From contig NZ_GG700643.1 of NCBI RefSeq assembly GCF_000159995.1, positions 923,195 through 987,194 of the forward strand: a stretch of 64,000 nucleotides of DNA. The letters are read 5' to 3'. The position numbers and the translations under genes are program-made. This DNA comes from Alloprevotella tannerae ATCC 51259 (GTDB lineage: Bacteria > Bacteroidota > Bacteroidia > Bacteroidales > Bacteroidaceae). Shown piece after piece: positions 7,334 to 17,300 of the stretch; positions within the stretch are counted from its first letter, which is position 1; each line of letters opens with the position of its first letter. Below the pieces are notes generated by a model. The model was not told the origin of the DNA. It worked only from the letters and a program-made list of their open reading frames with translations, and did no database searches.

Positions 7334-9085
7334 TTATTTGAAGAGAATGAGCGAATCCGCGTGAGCGGCCTTCGTGGCCCAGTCCTCCGGCACAAACTTC
7401 CATTGGTTTAGCGCTTTTGGGGTGATCGTACCTTGGCGTTTAATTTCCTGCATCAGGTAGAAACGCAAGTCTTTGTCCGTACTTTTGACGATGCGCTTCG
7501 GCAATTCCTCTTTCGGAATGCCGGCCCCCTGCGTCAAGAGTCCGCCGCCGCCATTGCCGCGATAAGAATTGACCGCCACGAGATAATCTTTTTTCTCCAA
7601 ATCAAAAGGTTCGCCGTTGGCCAAACTGATGATGTGCACCTTTTCACCTTTTGGACGGCGCACGTCGACCGTGTAAATCAAACCCGCCGCAGAATCGAAA
7701 TTGAAATTCGGGTGCGCCAAGCGCTGCCAAGTCTCTTTCGCCTCAATCGTTTTCGGATTAAAAATCAGCAAGTGGTCCGTCGGTTGCTGCATCGTGTTAG
7801 CCCAGTTGGCATAACTGTATTCCAAGAAACCTTTGATTTCCTTTCCTGAGAGCCGCATTGTATAGAGTTGGTTCTCATACCGGTAAAGGTTAAACATATC
7901 ACTCATATGAATTTCTCCGGCCGGAATTTCCGCGTCAAATGTCAAGGGTGCTGCAAACGAAAGTGATGCGCCCGAGATGCGCATTTGCAGTTGGTGAATA
8001 AAGTCTACAAAAGCCGAAGGCCCAAAGAAAGAAGGCCGCGTATCAATGGCTATTTTATTATAGCCGATCACCGCACTCGTAAACGCCTTCACCGCCTCAA
8101 TCTGCGGCGAAAACTCCTTTACGAAGTCCGCATCCGGCGCTAAGTCGCGCACATCGACAATGCTTCCCGTGATCGTCTTGTGCCCCTGTGTATCGAAACT
8201 CACGTCCGCCACGGCCACAAAGCCCGCATTGGCTGCCGGGTTTAAGATCTGCACGATACCGCCCTCCTTATTCGCAATCGTGCGGCAAGCCTGTCGATGA
8301 TCGTGCCCACAGAGAATAATGTCGAAGCCCGGCACCTCGCGCGCCACTTGCAGCGAAGCGTTTTCATTCAGCGTTCCCGTGGCGTCCTCGCGCCCTACGC
8401 CGCTGTGAAACAAGCCCACGACGAGGTCCGCTTGGCGGCGCATTTCCGGCATATACTTTTGCGCCGTGAGCACAAGGTCGTCGAAGCGCAAGCCGCGCCA
8501 TAAGTTTTCCGGAAGCCACGTCGGGATCCCCGGCGTCAGCATACCCAGCACAGCGATGCGCACGCCGCCTTTCCGAATAATCGTATAAGGCTTCCAATAG
8601 GGTTTTCCCGTTTTTACCTCAATCGTATTCGCGCTGAGCATCGGAAATTTACACTCTCTCACCCAACGATCATAGACCGCGTGTCCCGTTTCCACATCGT
8701 GATTGCCCACTGCTGCCGCATCATAGCGCATATAGTTGAGCACCGCGGCGCAAGCGTGCGTTGCCGTCGTGTCGATATAATTATAGTAGTAAGCCGTTGG
8801 CTGTCCTTGCAGAATATCCCCGTTGTCGAGGAGCAAGACCTTGTCCGCGCCCATCTGCTTCCGCGCCCCCTTCACATAGGTTTCGATGCGCGCCAAGCTT
8901 CCTATGCCCGGCTTACGGTCCATAAAGTCGTAAGGAAAATAGTTGCCGTGCACATCCGATGTCTCAATAATTTTCAGACGCACGTTCTTAATTTTTGCCG
9001 GCACTTTCTCCGCTGCCGGCCGCGCGTGACTCGTGCTGACGGGTAGCGAAAACAGCGCCAGCAAGATAAAAGATAAGATTCTCAT
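7334..9085 (-). CDS. Secreted/periplasmic 5'-nucleotidase or 2',3'-cyclic phosphodiesterase family
   Basis: 583 residues from the ATG at 9085 (a TTG three codons upstream is less likely). The signal peptide is MRILSFILLALFSLPVSTSHA. The N-terminal metallophosphatase domain shows ETSDVHGN (about 43), LLDNGDILQG, VGNHD and LCGHDHR, which are metal ligands of the UshA-type fold. The C-terminal 5'-nucleotidase substrate domain ends with the NSYRGNGGGG motif. It should hydrolyse nucleotides or cyclic nucleotides outside the cytoplasm. It is third in an operon with thyA and folA, 19 bases after folA, which suggests a link to nucleotide salvage or thymidylate supply. Exact substrate unknown. Confidence 0.88.
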   Translation of the reverse strand: MRILSFILLALFSLPVSTSHARPAAEKVPAKIKNVRLKIIETSDVHGNYFPYDFMDRKPGIGSLARIETYVKGARKQMGADKVLLLDNGDILQGQPTAYYYNYIDTTATHACAAVLNYMRYDAAAVGNHDVETGHAVYDRWVRECKFPMLSANTIEVKTGKPYWKPYTIIRKGGVRIAVLGMLTPGIPTWLPENLWRGLRFDDLVLTAQKYMPEMRRQADLVVGLFHSGVGREDATGTLNENASLQVAREVPGFDIILCGHDHRQACRTIANKEGGIVQILNPAANAGFVAVADVSFDTQGHKTITGSIVDVRDLAPDADFVKEFSPQIEAVKAFTSAVIGYNKIAIDTRPSFFGPSAFVDFIHQLQMRISGASLSFAAPLTFDAEIPAGEIHMSDMFNLYRYENQLYTMRLSGKEIKGFLEYSYANWANTMQQPTDHLLIFNPKTIEAKETWQRLAHPNFNFDSAAGLIYTVDVRRPKGEKVHIISLANGEPFDLEKKDYLVAVNSYRGNGGGGLLTQGAGIPKEELPKRIVKSTDKDLRFYLMQEIKRQGTITPKALNQWKFVPEDWATKAAHADSLILFK

Positions 9086-9104
9086 ATCAGTCAATGTCCT
9101 CTGT

Positions 9105-9590
9105 TTATTTGCGTATATAGTCTACAAAAGTAAAATCTGCTTCGTTCTTTTCATCGGCTGCGTAATGCTCGCGCTGCGTTTCGCGCCACGCTGCCTTATC
9201 ATAATCCGGAAAGAACGTATCCGCCTTGTCCGGTGTCGCCTCGATGAGCGTCAAGCATAGACGGTCCGCCCGCCCGATCGCCGCCTCGTAGACCGCTGCT
9301 CCGCCGATGATGAAGACCTCCTCATTCGGTGCGCAGGCCGCCAAGGCCTCGTCCAGCGAGGGGAAGACCTCCGTGTTCGGCCACGCCGTAGCCGTGCGTG
9401 AGAGTACGATATTGCGCCGATTGGGCAAAGCCCCCTTGGGGAGCGACTCAAACGTGCGTCGGCCCATCACGACCGTATGCCCCGACGTCAAGGCTTTGAA
9501 GCGCTTCAAGTCCGCCGAGAGGCGATAAAGTAAATGGTTGTCGTAGCCAATGGCGCCATTTTGCGCGATGGCACAAATAATAGAAATCAT
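9105..9590 (-). CDS. folA: Dihydrofolate reductase
   Basis: 161 residues from the ATG at 9590, the normal length for bacterial DHFR. It reduces dihydrofolate with NADPH, regenerating the folate that thymidylate synthase oxidises. Motifs: N-terminal ISIICAIAQNGAIGYDNHL, the VVMGRRTFESLP loop and EEVFIIGGAAVYE. It starts 4 bases after the thyA stop, so the two are coupled. An in-frame extension to 9641 overlaps thyA and was not used. Nothing odd in the active-site segments. Confidence 0.96.
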   Translation of the reverse strand: MISIICAIAQNGAIGYDNHLLYRLSADLKRFKALTSGHTVVMGRRTFESLPKGALPNRRNIVLSRTATAWPNTEVFPSLDEALAACAPNEEVFIIGGAAVYEAAIGRADRLCLTLIEATPDKADTFFPDYDKAAWRETQREHYAADEKNEADFTFVDYIRK

Positions 9591-9594
9591 AAGA

Positions 9595-10389
9595 TCAAAC
9601 AGATACCGGTGCAGCGATGTGAGGCTGCGGATTATAGTCAATCAATTCAAAGTCTTCGTAGCGGAAGTCCTCCAAGCGTCGGCGTTCCGGGTTCAGGCGC
9701 ATCGTCGGTAGCAGGCCGGGTGTGCGCGTGAGTTGCAGGCGCGCTTGCTCCAAGTGGTTCAAGTAAAGGTGCGTATCGCCCGTCGTATAGATAAAATCGC
9801 CCGGCTCCAAATCAGTGACCTGCGCTGTCATCATTAAAAGGAGCGCATAACTTGCAATGTTAAACGGCACGCCCAAGAACGTATCCGCACTGCGCTGATA
9901 GAGTTGCAAAGAGAGTCGCCCGTCGGCCACATAATACTGAAATAAAATGTGGCAAGGCGGCAATTTCATCCTTTCGATGTCCCCCACGTTCCACGCACTT
10001 ACGATGATGCGCCGCGAGTCGGGCTTGTGCTTGATCAGTTCTACCGCCTGCGCCAGTTGGTCAATCTCCCCGCCGCGTCCGTCGGGCCAGTGGCGCCATT
10101 GATAGCCGTAGATTGGCCCCAAATCGCCGTTTTCGTCCGCCCATTCGTCCCAGATGCTGACGCCGGCCTCCTTGAGCGATTTTATGTTCGTCTCCCCACG
10201 TATGAACCACAGAAGTTCGTGAATAATCGATTTGACGTGGAGCTTTTTCGTCGTCAATAAAGGAAAACCATCGGCCATTTGGAAGCGCATTTGGTGTCCA
10301 AAAATGCTCTTCGTTCCCGTTCCCGTGCGGTCGTGTTTGACCGTGCCGTGCGTGTTTATTTCGTTTAAGAGGTCAAGATATTGCTTCAT
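9595..10389 (-). CDS. thyA: Thymidylate synthase
   Basis: 264 residues, starting [20 protein letters not shown] at the ATG at 10389. A frame open to 10617 adds 76 non-homologous residues and would place the TAACTTTG promoter inside the gene, so it is rejected. It converts dUMP to dTMP with methylene-THF. Visible motifs: the [11 protein letters not shown] phosphate-binding loop, the catalytic Cys in [31 protein letters not shown] and the terminal HPQ-like NPQPHI. It is first in the thyA-folA-nucleotidase operon. Confidence 0.97.
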   Translation of the reverse strand: MKQYLDLLNEINTHGTVKHDRTGTGTKSIFGHQMRFQMADGFPLLTTKKLHVKSIIHELLWFIRGETNIKSLKEAGVSIWDEWADENGDLGPIYGYQWRHWPDGRGGEIDQLAQAVELIKHKPDSRRIIVSAWNVGDIERMKLPPCHILFQYYVADGRLSLQLYQRSADTFLGVPFNIASYALLLMMTAQVTDLEPGDFIYTTGDTHLYLNHLEQARLQLTRTPGLLPTMRLNPERRRLEDFRYEDFELIDYNPQPHIAAPVSV

Positions 10390-10415
10390 TGCTTTAATGA
10401 GCTTAGTAGCGCCGG

Positions 10416-10423
10416 CAAAGTTA
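10416..10423 (-). promoter_or_regulatory. Probable promoter -7 element of thyA
   Basis: TAACTTTG on the minus strand fits the Bacteroidetes TAnnTTTG element, 27 bases before the thyA ATG. No good TTTG -33 box is visible. Confidence 0.45.
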
Positions 10424-10647
10424 CCGAAAAAAAAGCTTTTCGGCTCGTTTCGCGCCGCCGAGTATGTGCGAGCCGGTGCGCCGCGACCATTTTTGCAAGA
10501 TGCCGCCGGCCGAGGTCCGCCTTCGCGTTCATTTTTTTGCCCCTCGCCTTGCTCGAATCTGTTTTTTGTGTTTGCTTTGCAGTAAGTAGGCTGCCGCCCA
10601 AGCCTTGGCCATTGCAATTTTTACGACTGACGAAAAGGAAACGACTG

Positions 10648-11028
10648 ATGGATATTGAAGAATTTCGCGACTATTGCCTATCCCTGCCCGGCACGACCGA
10701 GAAAATGCCCTTTACCGAGGTCCATCGGGCGGAGGTGCGCGGAATCTTGGTCTTCTGCGTCGCTGATCGCTGGTATTGCCTCGTAGATGTAGATGAGTTT
10801 AACCACTTTACGATCAAGTATCCGCCGGAAGAGGCCCTCCAACTCCGTAAAACTTACGAGGAAGTGCGCCCCGGTTGGCATATGAATAAGCGCCATTGGA
10901 TTACCGTCTCACTGGAGGGGACGCTGGATGACGATTTCATACGCCAACTCCTGCGTCGCGCCCACGCCACGCTCGTTGCCACGCTACCCAAGCGTGAGCG
11001 GGTAAAATACGAACAGTCGGCCGAATGA
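10648..11028 (+). CDS. MmcQ/YjbR family protein
   Basis: 126 residues from the ATG at 10648 (MDIEEFRDYCLSLPGTTEKMP), the normal size for the MmcQ/YjbR family (CyaY-like fold, double-wing DNA-binding type). The family signature is present in LPGTTEKMPFTE and in the C-terminal GWHMNKRHWITV. The role is unknown. It is divergent from thyA and stands alone. A frame extending back to 10381 covers the thyA promoter region and is not credible. Confidence 0.85.
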   Translation: MDIEEFRDYCLSLPGTTEKMPFTEVHRAEVRGILVFCVADRWYCLVDVDEFNHFTIKYPPEEALQLRKTYEEVRPGWHMNKRHWITVSLEGTLDDDFIRQLLRRAHATLVATLPKRERVKYEQSAE

Positions 11029-11111
11029 TTCCGGCTGAAAAGCCAAGGCTCGCATTTGATTTTTAAGTACTCTTTGCCCCTCTTCCTTACGCTCCGTTTC
11101 GACTTGCCGGC

Positions 11112-11198
11112 TTTGTTCTCACGATAAAAAAGGTTTGCGCTCACGATAAAAAAGGTGTACGCTCGTGAGAAAAAGGCTTTGTTCTCACGACAACAAAC
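11112..11198. repeat. Tandem array A of about 22-bp units (CTCRYGA family)
   Basis: Four units at 11112-11133, 11134-11155, 11156-11176 and 11177-11198. Each has a pyrimidine/G lead, a core CTCACGA or CTCGTGA, and then a run of A ending in GG. The core appears in both mutually complementary forms, so units can pair with one another. It lies in a 517-bp gap (11029-11545) with no convincing gene. Arrays B, C and D are the same family. Confidence 0.85.
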
Positions 11199-11545
11199 TA
11201 ACTTTGTCGGCCGAGCGCCCTTGTTAACCCCTTGTTGGCGTTATGAAAACCAAGCCTTGGTGCGCGCTGTTGCGGCCCTTCGCGTTGCAGAAAGCCGCCT
11301 GTGCGGAGTAGCAAAGGGGCGGTGCGCGGCGCAATACGCGGGCCGAAATCGACATGAAGTCTCGCTTATTTTCAATCGGAAGCAAATTAAAAATAATTCG
11401 TTTATTCATCTCATTATAAGACTGTTAAAGAATGAAAACCGCCAATGGCTTCGAAAAAATCAACGCCCTTGACGAAAAAAAGTAAAATATTGATGTTACA
11501 AAACTCCACCTTCCGCGTTAAGCTAATGTAACGCATCAAAAAAGT

Positions 11546-12067
11546 ATGAAGCCTTCACGTGTAACAACCACCGAAAATCCGCTGCTGACAGCCTTTAGCG
11601 GATTGCGCAGACGCTTGCGACCGACGCTAAGTAGGTGGTTGGGCGAAGATGAAGCCGACGACGCACTACAAGAAGCCTTCTGCCGACTCTGGCCCGAGCG
11701 CGAGCGCTGGGCTGATGCCGACGAAGCGGCGCGCGTGCTGAACGTCACGGCTCGACACATAGGCATCGACGAACTGCGCCGCCGACAGAAGTTGGGCGAA
11801 ACGCGACTCGAGGAGGGCTGCGACCCGGCTGAGGCGACCGATGCGGAAGATGAGGCGGCCGAACGCTATCGACGCGTCAAGCAGATCATAGATCAGCGAC
11901 TCACGCCCCTACAACGCGAAATTTTGGAGCGTAGGGAGACGCGCGAAGAGGCCTTTGAGGAAATTGCGGCCACACTTAACATGCAGCCGGCGGCTGTAAG
12001 AATGCAGCTCTCGCGAGCTAGAAAACTGATTAGGGAGGTATATTATGAACAAAGCGGCATTAGATGA
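11546..12067 (+). CDS. ECF-type RNA polymerase sigma factor
   Basis: 173 residues. Sigma region 2 is seen as LSRWLGEDEADDALQEAFCRLW (about 29-50). Region 4 is a helix-turn-helix near the C-terminus (LTPLQREILERRE, then FEEIAATLNMQPAAVRMQLSRARKLIRE, about 119-165). It directs RNA polymerase to a small regulon, probably including its own operon. The next gene starts 23 bases before its stop, with a strong AGGGAGGT site at 12032-12039, which indicates translational coupling to the putative anti-sigma gene. GTTACA at about 11495 and its inverse TGTAAC at about 11527 could be part of an autoregulated promoter (inference). Confidence 0.9.
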   Translation: MKPSRVTTTENPLLTAFSGLRRRLRPTLSRWLGEDEADDALQEAFCRLWPERERWADADEAARVLNVTARHIGIDELRRRQKLGETRLEEGCDPAEATDAEDEAAERYRRVKQIIDQRLTPLQREILERRETREEAFEEIAATLNMQPAAVRMQLSRARKLIREVYYEQSGIR

Positions 12068-12491
12068 ACTGGTAAGACGCTACTGGGAAGCGGAAACTAC
12101 ACCCGAGGAGGAGCGGCGCTTGGCCTTTTGGCTCTTAGAACCGGAGGCGGCCGATGCGTGCTACGATGAGGTGCGCGCCGTGATGGGTCTGCTCGCTACG
12201 GGCCGACGCCTGCACCGCGCCAAGCGGAAACGCACGACTTGGCAGCGCACGGGGCGAAAATGGGCCGTGGCGGCCGTGGTGGGCGGATTGATCTTTGCCG
12301 GCACGCGTTTTATCCCCCTCGTCGAGGAGCAAGACGTCTGCGTGGCCTATGTGGGCGGCGAGCGCATCACAGACCCCACTCGCGTGATGAACGAGGCGCA
12401 CAACGCGCTGCAAGCCACGCAAAGACCGGCAGATGAGGCTAACGTGGAGCACGCCTTGAATGATATGTTTGCAACCATCAATGAACCATAA
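12045..12491 (+). CDS. Putative membrane anti-sigma factor
   Basis: 148 residues with the layout of an anti-sigma protein. There is a cytoplasmic N-terminus rich in Glu/Arg (LDELVRRYWEAETTPEEERRLAFWLL), one membrane segment (about 74-92, WAVAAVVGGLIFAGTRFIPL) and a periplasmic tail. It overlaps the sigma gene by 23 bases. Position and topology suggest it sequesters the sigma factor and responds to an envelope signal. No zinc-finger motif is seen. Function is inferred from context. Confidence 0.65.
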   Translation: MNKAALDELVRRYWEAETTPEEERRLAFWLLEPEAADACYDEVRAVMGLLATGRRLHRAKRKRTTWQRTGRKWAVAAVVGGLIFAGTRFIPLVEEQDVCVAYVGGERITDPTRVMNEAHNALQATQRPADEANVEHALNDMFATINEP

Positions 12492-12497
12492 AACGAA

Positions 12498-12947
12498 ATG
12501 AGAATGAAACGAATTGAGATCTTGCTTTTGTGCTGCATGATATCAGTGGCAGGCTTTGCCCAAACGGGTTTGCACATCGCCAATCTTTTCGGTGAGCGCT
12601 TCCGCAACCGCAAGGATGCGACGGAGGTGGTGATCGGCGGCGACCGACTCAAACCTTATAAGTTGAATCTTTTTCGGAGTTTGACCATTAAACCATCGGC
12701 AGCAGAAGTGAATGAGTTTGAGGCAAGCGTAAAAGCCGACGTCGTGGGCGCTTTAGACCGCGAAGCGGGGCTGCGACAGGGTCGACTGTATTATGGCTTT
12801 TACCGCCTGCGCTCGGCAGGGACTACGAATCGATTTATCTTTTATCGCAACAATACGCTGCGGGCCGGTGCATCGCCCACACTGACGCTGATCTATATGG
12901 AAGGCAACGCGACGCTGGCGGAACTGAAACAGCGCTTTGCGAAATAA
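12498..12947 (+). CDS. DUF6108-type secreted protein
   Basis: 149 residues with a signal peptide (MKRIEILLLCCMISVAGFAQ). The sequence TGLHIANLFGERFRNRKDATEVVIGGDRLKPYKLNLFRSL, then LYYGFYRL and LIYMEGNATLAELK, resembles the Bacteroidetes DUF6108 family of unknown function. It lies 6 bases after the putative anti-sigma gene. In related genomes such proteins, as I recall, also accompany ECF sigma operons. It is probably periplasmic. ATGs at 12498 and 12504 are both possible starts. Confidence 0.7.
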   Translation: MRMKRIEILLLCCMISVAGFAQTGLHIANLFGERFRNRKDATEVVIGGDRLKPYKLNLFRSLTIKPSAAEVNEFEASVKADVVGALDREAGLRQGRLYYGFYRLRSAGTTNRFIFYRNNTLRAGASPTLTLIYMEGNATLAELKQRFAK

Positions 12948-13014
12948 GGCTTTGGGCAATTGTGCATAGCTATGAATCAAGGAATATTCAACTCGAAGAA
13001 AATTTAATCAGTAT

Positions 13015-13902
13015 ATGAAGACTATAACTTTACTCCTGCTCTCTGCCATGGCTGGCATGACGGCAAACGCTGCGATGGTGAATGATACGGTCGTGGATTT
13101 GAAAGACGTGCATCGCGTGATTATTACGGAAAACGATAGCACAAGTAGTATGGAAATCAAAGGTATGGGGGCTGATTCGGCTTATCATTATACCTATCAG
13201 CGCCGCACGGGTAGCGAAACGCTGCTGGACGAACACGCGGATCGGTGGACGTTTTCTATCGGCGGACTCGACGTGAACACTCGTCAGAAGTGCGCGACGT
13301 CACGGAAGGGATCGGTCACCTTAAGTATGTTAGGCCTTGGTTGTGAATGGCTCTTACCGATCGACGCGCCGGAAGATTACGACATCAAGATGGGAGGCTC
13401 TGTGGCGTTGAGCTTTAAGCTTCTGGGTTTAGACTACACTTGGCAGAAGAATCGGATGTATGCTATCTATGGTTTCAGTTGGCGTAATTATAGGATGAAA
13501 GGCAATCGCCGCTTTACTTATCTGCCCGGACACATTGTGGGCTTTGAGGATTTTCCGGCCGGCTCTACGAAGCATAATTCGCGCATGAAGGCTGTTTATC
13601 ACAGCATCGAGCTGGGCTATCAGCGGAAGGTAAACTGTAGTGTTTGGTTGGGCGCGAGCGTCATTACGAATTTCGCGTGGAAACATCAATCGTCATTGCT
13701 GACAAAATATAAACTGAACGGTCGAAAGATTGAGGAAGAACAGAATAATCTTCCCCTGACGCCCGTGACGGTAGACTTTAGATTTATGGTGAGATATCAG
13801 GGTATAAATTTCTACGTGCAATATAACCCCTGCAGCGTTCTGCGCAGCGGGCACGGCCCACAATTCAGTACGTTTAGCGTCGGTTTCAACGTGGGCTTTT
13901 AG
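13015..13902 (+). CDS. Putative outer-membrane beta-barrel protein
   Basis: 295 residues with a signal peptide (MKTITLLLLSAMAGMTANA). The N-terminal 60 residues look like a small beta domain (VNDTVVDLKDVHRVIITENDS). The rest has alternating aromatic strands and ends in FSVGFNVGF, a C-terminal Phe typical of outer-membrane barrels. It is the last gene of the sigma operon, 67 bases after the previous gene and followed by a terminator. It may be the sensor or target of the sigma system. No named family. Confidence 0.65.
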   Translation: MKTITLLLLSAMAGMTANAAMVNDTVVDLKDVHRVIITENDSTSSMEIKGMGADSAYHYTYQRRTGSETLLDEHADRWTFSIGGLDVNTRQKCATSRKGSVTLSMLGLGCEWLLPIDAPEDYDIKMGGSVALSFKLLGLDYTWQKNRMYAIYGFSWRNYRMKGNRRFTYLPGHIVGFEDFPAGSTKHNSRMKAVYHSIELGYQRKVNCSVWLGASVITNFAWKHQSSLLTKYKLNGRKIEEEQNNLPLTPVTVDFRFMVRYQGINFYVQYNPCSVLRSGHGPQFSTFSVGFNVGF

Positions 13903-13939
13903 TTAAGGTGTGGTAACCGCTTGATTAAACACGCGAAGC

Positions 13940-14010
13940 GCGCGCAAGGCTTTCGATTTTCGCTCTTGAATGGGCGGAGTAAGGTCGAAAGCTTTGCGCG
14001 GCTTTTTGTT
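13940..14010 (+). terminator. Terminator of the ECF sigma operon
   Basis: A long stem of about 16 bp (GCGCGCAAGGCTTTCGA at about 13940-13956 with TCGAAAGCTTTGCGCGG at about 13985-14001), followed by CTTTTTGTTGT. It lies 40-110 bases after the operon's last stop. The rest of 14011-14324 shows no gene. It contains two TATATA-rich motifs near 14098 and 14157. Confidence 0.65.
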
Positions 14011-14324
14011 GTCTTATCAAACGAGGCTTTGGCGTGCGGTGCACTTGCCCGCCGCGGCACGCAGCGCGTAGGGCCTCGCGGGAATCAGGATAGCCTATTT
14101 ATATATTGCGGAGTGGGCGGCGCAAGGGTGGATACTTCGACGCGCAGACGGCGACACATTATATATATAGGCGATGGGCGCCTTCGGCATGTTTGGCGAG
14201 GCGGCCGGTAAAGGGGAACGCCTTGTCGGGTAAAGGGTTGTAGGTTCGCGGACGGGCGAGCTGGGCGCTGCGCCGCGGATGCCGGCCTGCTGAGGGAGGA
14301 ACAAGAGCCATCATAACCCAACGC

Positions 14325-14360
14325 AAAAGCGGCGCAACCTGAGGAGGTCGCGCCGCTTTT
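14325..14360 (-). terminator. Terminator of the TonB-dependent receptor gene
   Basis: A perfect 11-bp stem, AAAAGCGGCGC (14325-14335) with GCGCCGCTTTT (14350-14360), with built-in A and T runs. It can act on both strands and lies 21 bases after the receptor stop. Confidence 0.75.
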
Positions 14361-14381
14361 AGGTTGGCGTGGTCGCAAGGC

Positions 14382-17300
14382 TTAGAAAGCGATGCGGAAA
14401 CCCAATTGCATGTGCCAGCGACTTGCGATATCGCTCGGCGTGGGGTTAGCATTGGGGTTGTAAGTATAACTCGGCTCGGCTACGATGTTGCCGGCAGCGC
14501 CCGTCGTTACGATCTTGTTGACCATAATCGGACTCACATTGTAGGCATTTCCGTAGGTCGTGCCCCAACGCTTGTTGAGCATGTTGGTGAAGTTGATCAC
14601 GTCGAGCGTAAACTCGAGGCGAACGAGATTCTTCAAGTGGATGCTCTGGCCGAAGTGGAGGTCGATGTTGTTTTCCCAATCGGTCATGCAAGAATTGCGC
14701 TCTGCGTATTGGCCGCGGTGCGTTCTTGCGTAGCTGTTGCCTTGAATCCAGTCTTCAAAGAGTTGACGTGCTTGATCGGCAGTGGTAACATTGCCCTTCT
14801 TATCCGTAGACGCGATGAAATTCATTTTGCTCAACTCGTCTTTCGTCGGGATGTAGAGGAGGTTGTTTCCGCGCCAGCCGTCGCCATTGAAGTCGTCTTT
14901 CTCATTCATCGTGAGACTGTAGCGTCCGCCGGAAGTTCCGGTGTAGACGATGCCAACTGATGTGCTCAACCAGCCTTTGCAATACTTCGGTGAGTTGTAG
15001 TTGAGGCGCACCATAACGCGATGCGGGATATCAAACTTCGAATAACCCATTTCGCCGGGGCCGTTCGTGTCGCGTGAGTAGTTGAATTTCCAGTTGGAAA
15101 AAGCCACAGAGCTGGTTCCATCGTTGACACTTCTTGAGCGACCATAGGTATAGCTTGCTGCAACATCAAGACCGAAGTCGAAATATTTCTCAAGTTGTGC
15201 GCTCAAAGCGTAACTGTAGCCCTTGCTCGTATTCTTGAGGTTGATGATATTTTCGTAGGCGCTGGAGGCATTGCTGTAGAAAGGCGCTGCACTTGCGTTT
15301 ACGCCGGGTACAGCAAAGACTTCGCCGACTTTCGTCAAAGCTAAGTTTTCGAAGAATACGTTGTTCATCGTCTTGGAGTAGATACCCTCCAACTGCAACT
15401 TGACGTTGCCGGGCAAAGTCTGCTCTACGGCGAGATTAGCACGGAATACTTGCGGGTATTTGAAGCTCTTTTGAACGACTGCAATCTCGGGTTTTTTCGT
15501 TGCGCCCGCCGCGATGACGTCTTGAATGGCTTGGTGGTAATTGGCCATACCGGGGACGCTCTTTGTAATTGTTGTGCCCTTCTTTTCTACGCCGGTATTG
15601 GTGAACGCATTCGAGATCCAAACGAACGGAACGCGGCCGGTGAAGATACCCACACCACCACGAATCAGCGTGCGATGCGCTTGGTCAACGTGCCAGTTGA
15701 AACCGAGGCGCGGAGACCACATTACGCGAGCATTAGGAACGTCGCCCGTGTGAACACCGAAGTGTTTTGAGTCGGCATACGTGTTAAAGGCCGTGTTGAC
15801 ACTCGGACGGTTGAAGAACATAGGTATATCCACGCGCAAGCCAAGCGTGAAGTTGAATTGCGAAGTCACGTTCCACTTATCCTGTGCATAGAATCCGAAC
15901 TGTCCGGCGCTCATTGCCGGTGCATAGATCAAGCTGCCGTTGACGCGGGGCGCAGTAGGATCAGTATATTGATAGAAGAACTTGTAAGGATTGTCTTTCA
16001 AGAAATCGTCAAGAGTCTGGAAATACCACGTACCGTTTGAGCCTTGGATGAACGTGTTCTGAATGTGGTAGAACTCATTGTGCGTACCGAAGGTGAGTGT
16101 GTGGTTGCCGAGATACCAAGACAGGTTGTCTTCGAGCGAGTAAATGCGCTGGTAGAGCGCGTTTGCGCCGCTGGAAAATTCCGTACCGATATTGACTTTC
16201 GTATTCGTCTTGCCGTCAGCGCCGGTTACGTTGGCGATCTCTACGGTCGGGCCTTGATAAGGCACTTCGCGGTGGTCCTTGACGATGCTTGCGCTGGCGC
16301 GGAGTTCGTTGTAGAGCGCGTCAGTGATGTGGCTGTTGAGCTCAGTTACGAACGAGTGCGATTCGTTGGCGATGCGATATGCCGAATTGTTGAAGAAGTA
16401 TGTCTTCGCGTTGGCGCCATACGCGTCGCGGTAAGCCTCGTTATATTGATAGCGGAACGAGAGTTTGTTCGACTCGTCGATGTTCCAGTCCAAGCGGCCC
16501 AAGAAACTATTGCTTCGGCTATCTACATCGCGCTGGCCAAAGCTCTCGCGGATGCCGGTAAGTGCAAAGTAGCGATCAGCGATTTGCTGTGCCGTGGCAG
16601 CAGAGATGTATTTGTCTGTATAACCCGGGTAAATGCTTGAAGGGTAGCTCGATTTCTTGTGCTCAAAGCTTACGAAGTAGAAGAGCTTGTCCTTCATGAA
16701 AGCGCCGCCGAGCGTTGCGCCGAAAGTGCGTTCGTATTGCGTGGGCAGTTTATTGTAAGTGTGGTCGCGCGCAGCGCTATAGCGCCCATACATATTTTGA
16801 TTATTGAAGAAGCCATAAGCCGAACCGTGCATCGTGTTCGTACCTTGCTTCGTCACGGCGTTGATACCGCCACCCGTAAATCCGCCTTGGCGCACATCAT
16901 AAGGCGCAACGACAACTTGCACCTCTTGGATAGCGTCCATACTGATTGGGTTTGCACCGGATCCGCTTCCGTTTGTGCCGCCCGCCGACAAGCCGAAGAC
17001 ATCGTTAGCTACGACGCCGTCGATGTTGAACGAGTTGTAGCGGTTGTTAGATCCCACGAAAGAGATGCCACCCGTCTTGCTCGAAATAGCCATCGGCGAG
17101 AATTTTACCACCTCCAATATGTTGCGGTCGATGGTCGGCGTGGTTGTGATTTTCTGCAATGAGAAGTTTTGTCCGGCGCCTGCGCGGCTCTTCCCGACAG
17201 CCGTAACGACAGCCTCCGAAAGTTCGCTCTCGTTCGGCTTCAGCTGGAGATCGAAGGGCAACTGATCGCCCAATTGCAAAAAGAGTTTGTCTACCGATTT

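Noticed and set aside
10390-10617. N-terminal extension of thymidylate synthase to 10617
   Set aside because: The 76 extra residues are not homologous to the family and cover the thyA promoter element.
16044-16640. Long frames antisense to the TonB-dependent receptor and other large genes
   Set aside because: They are shadows of a GC-biased coding strand and have no domain or independent signals.
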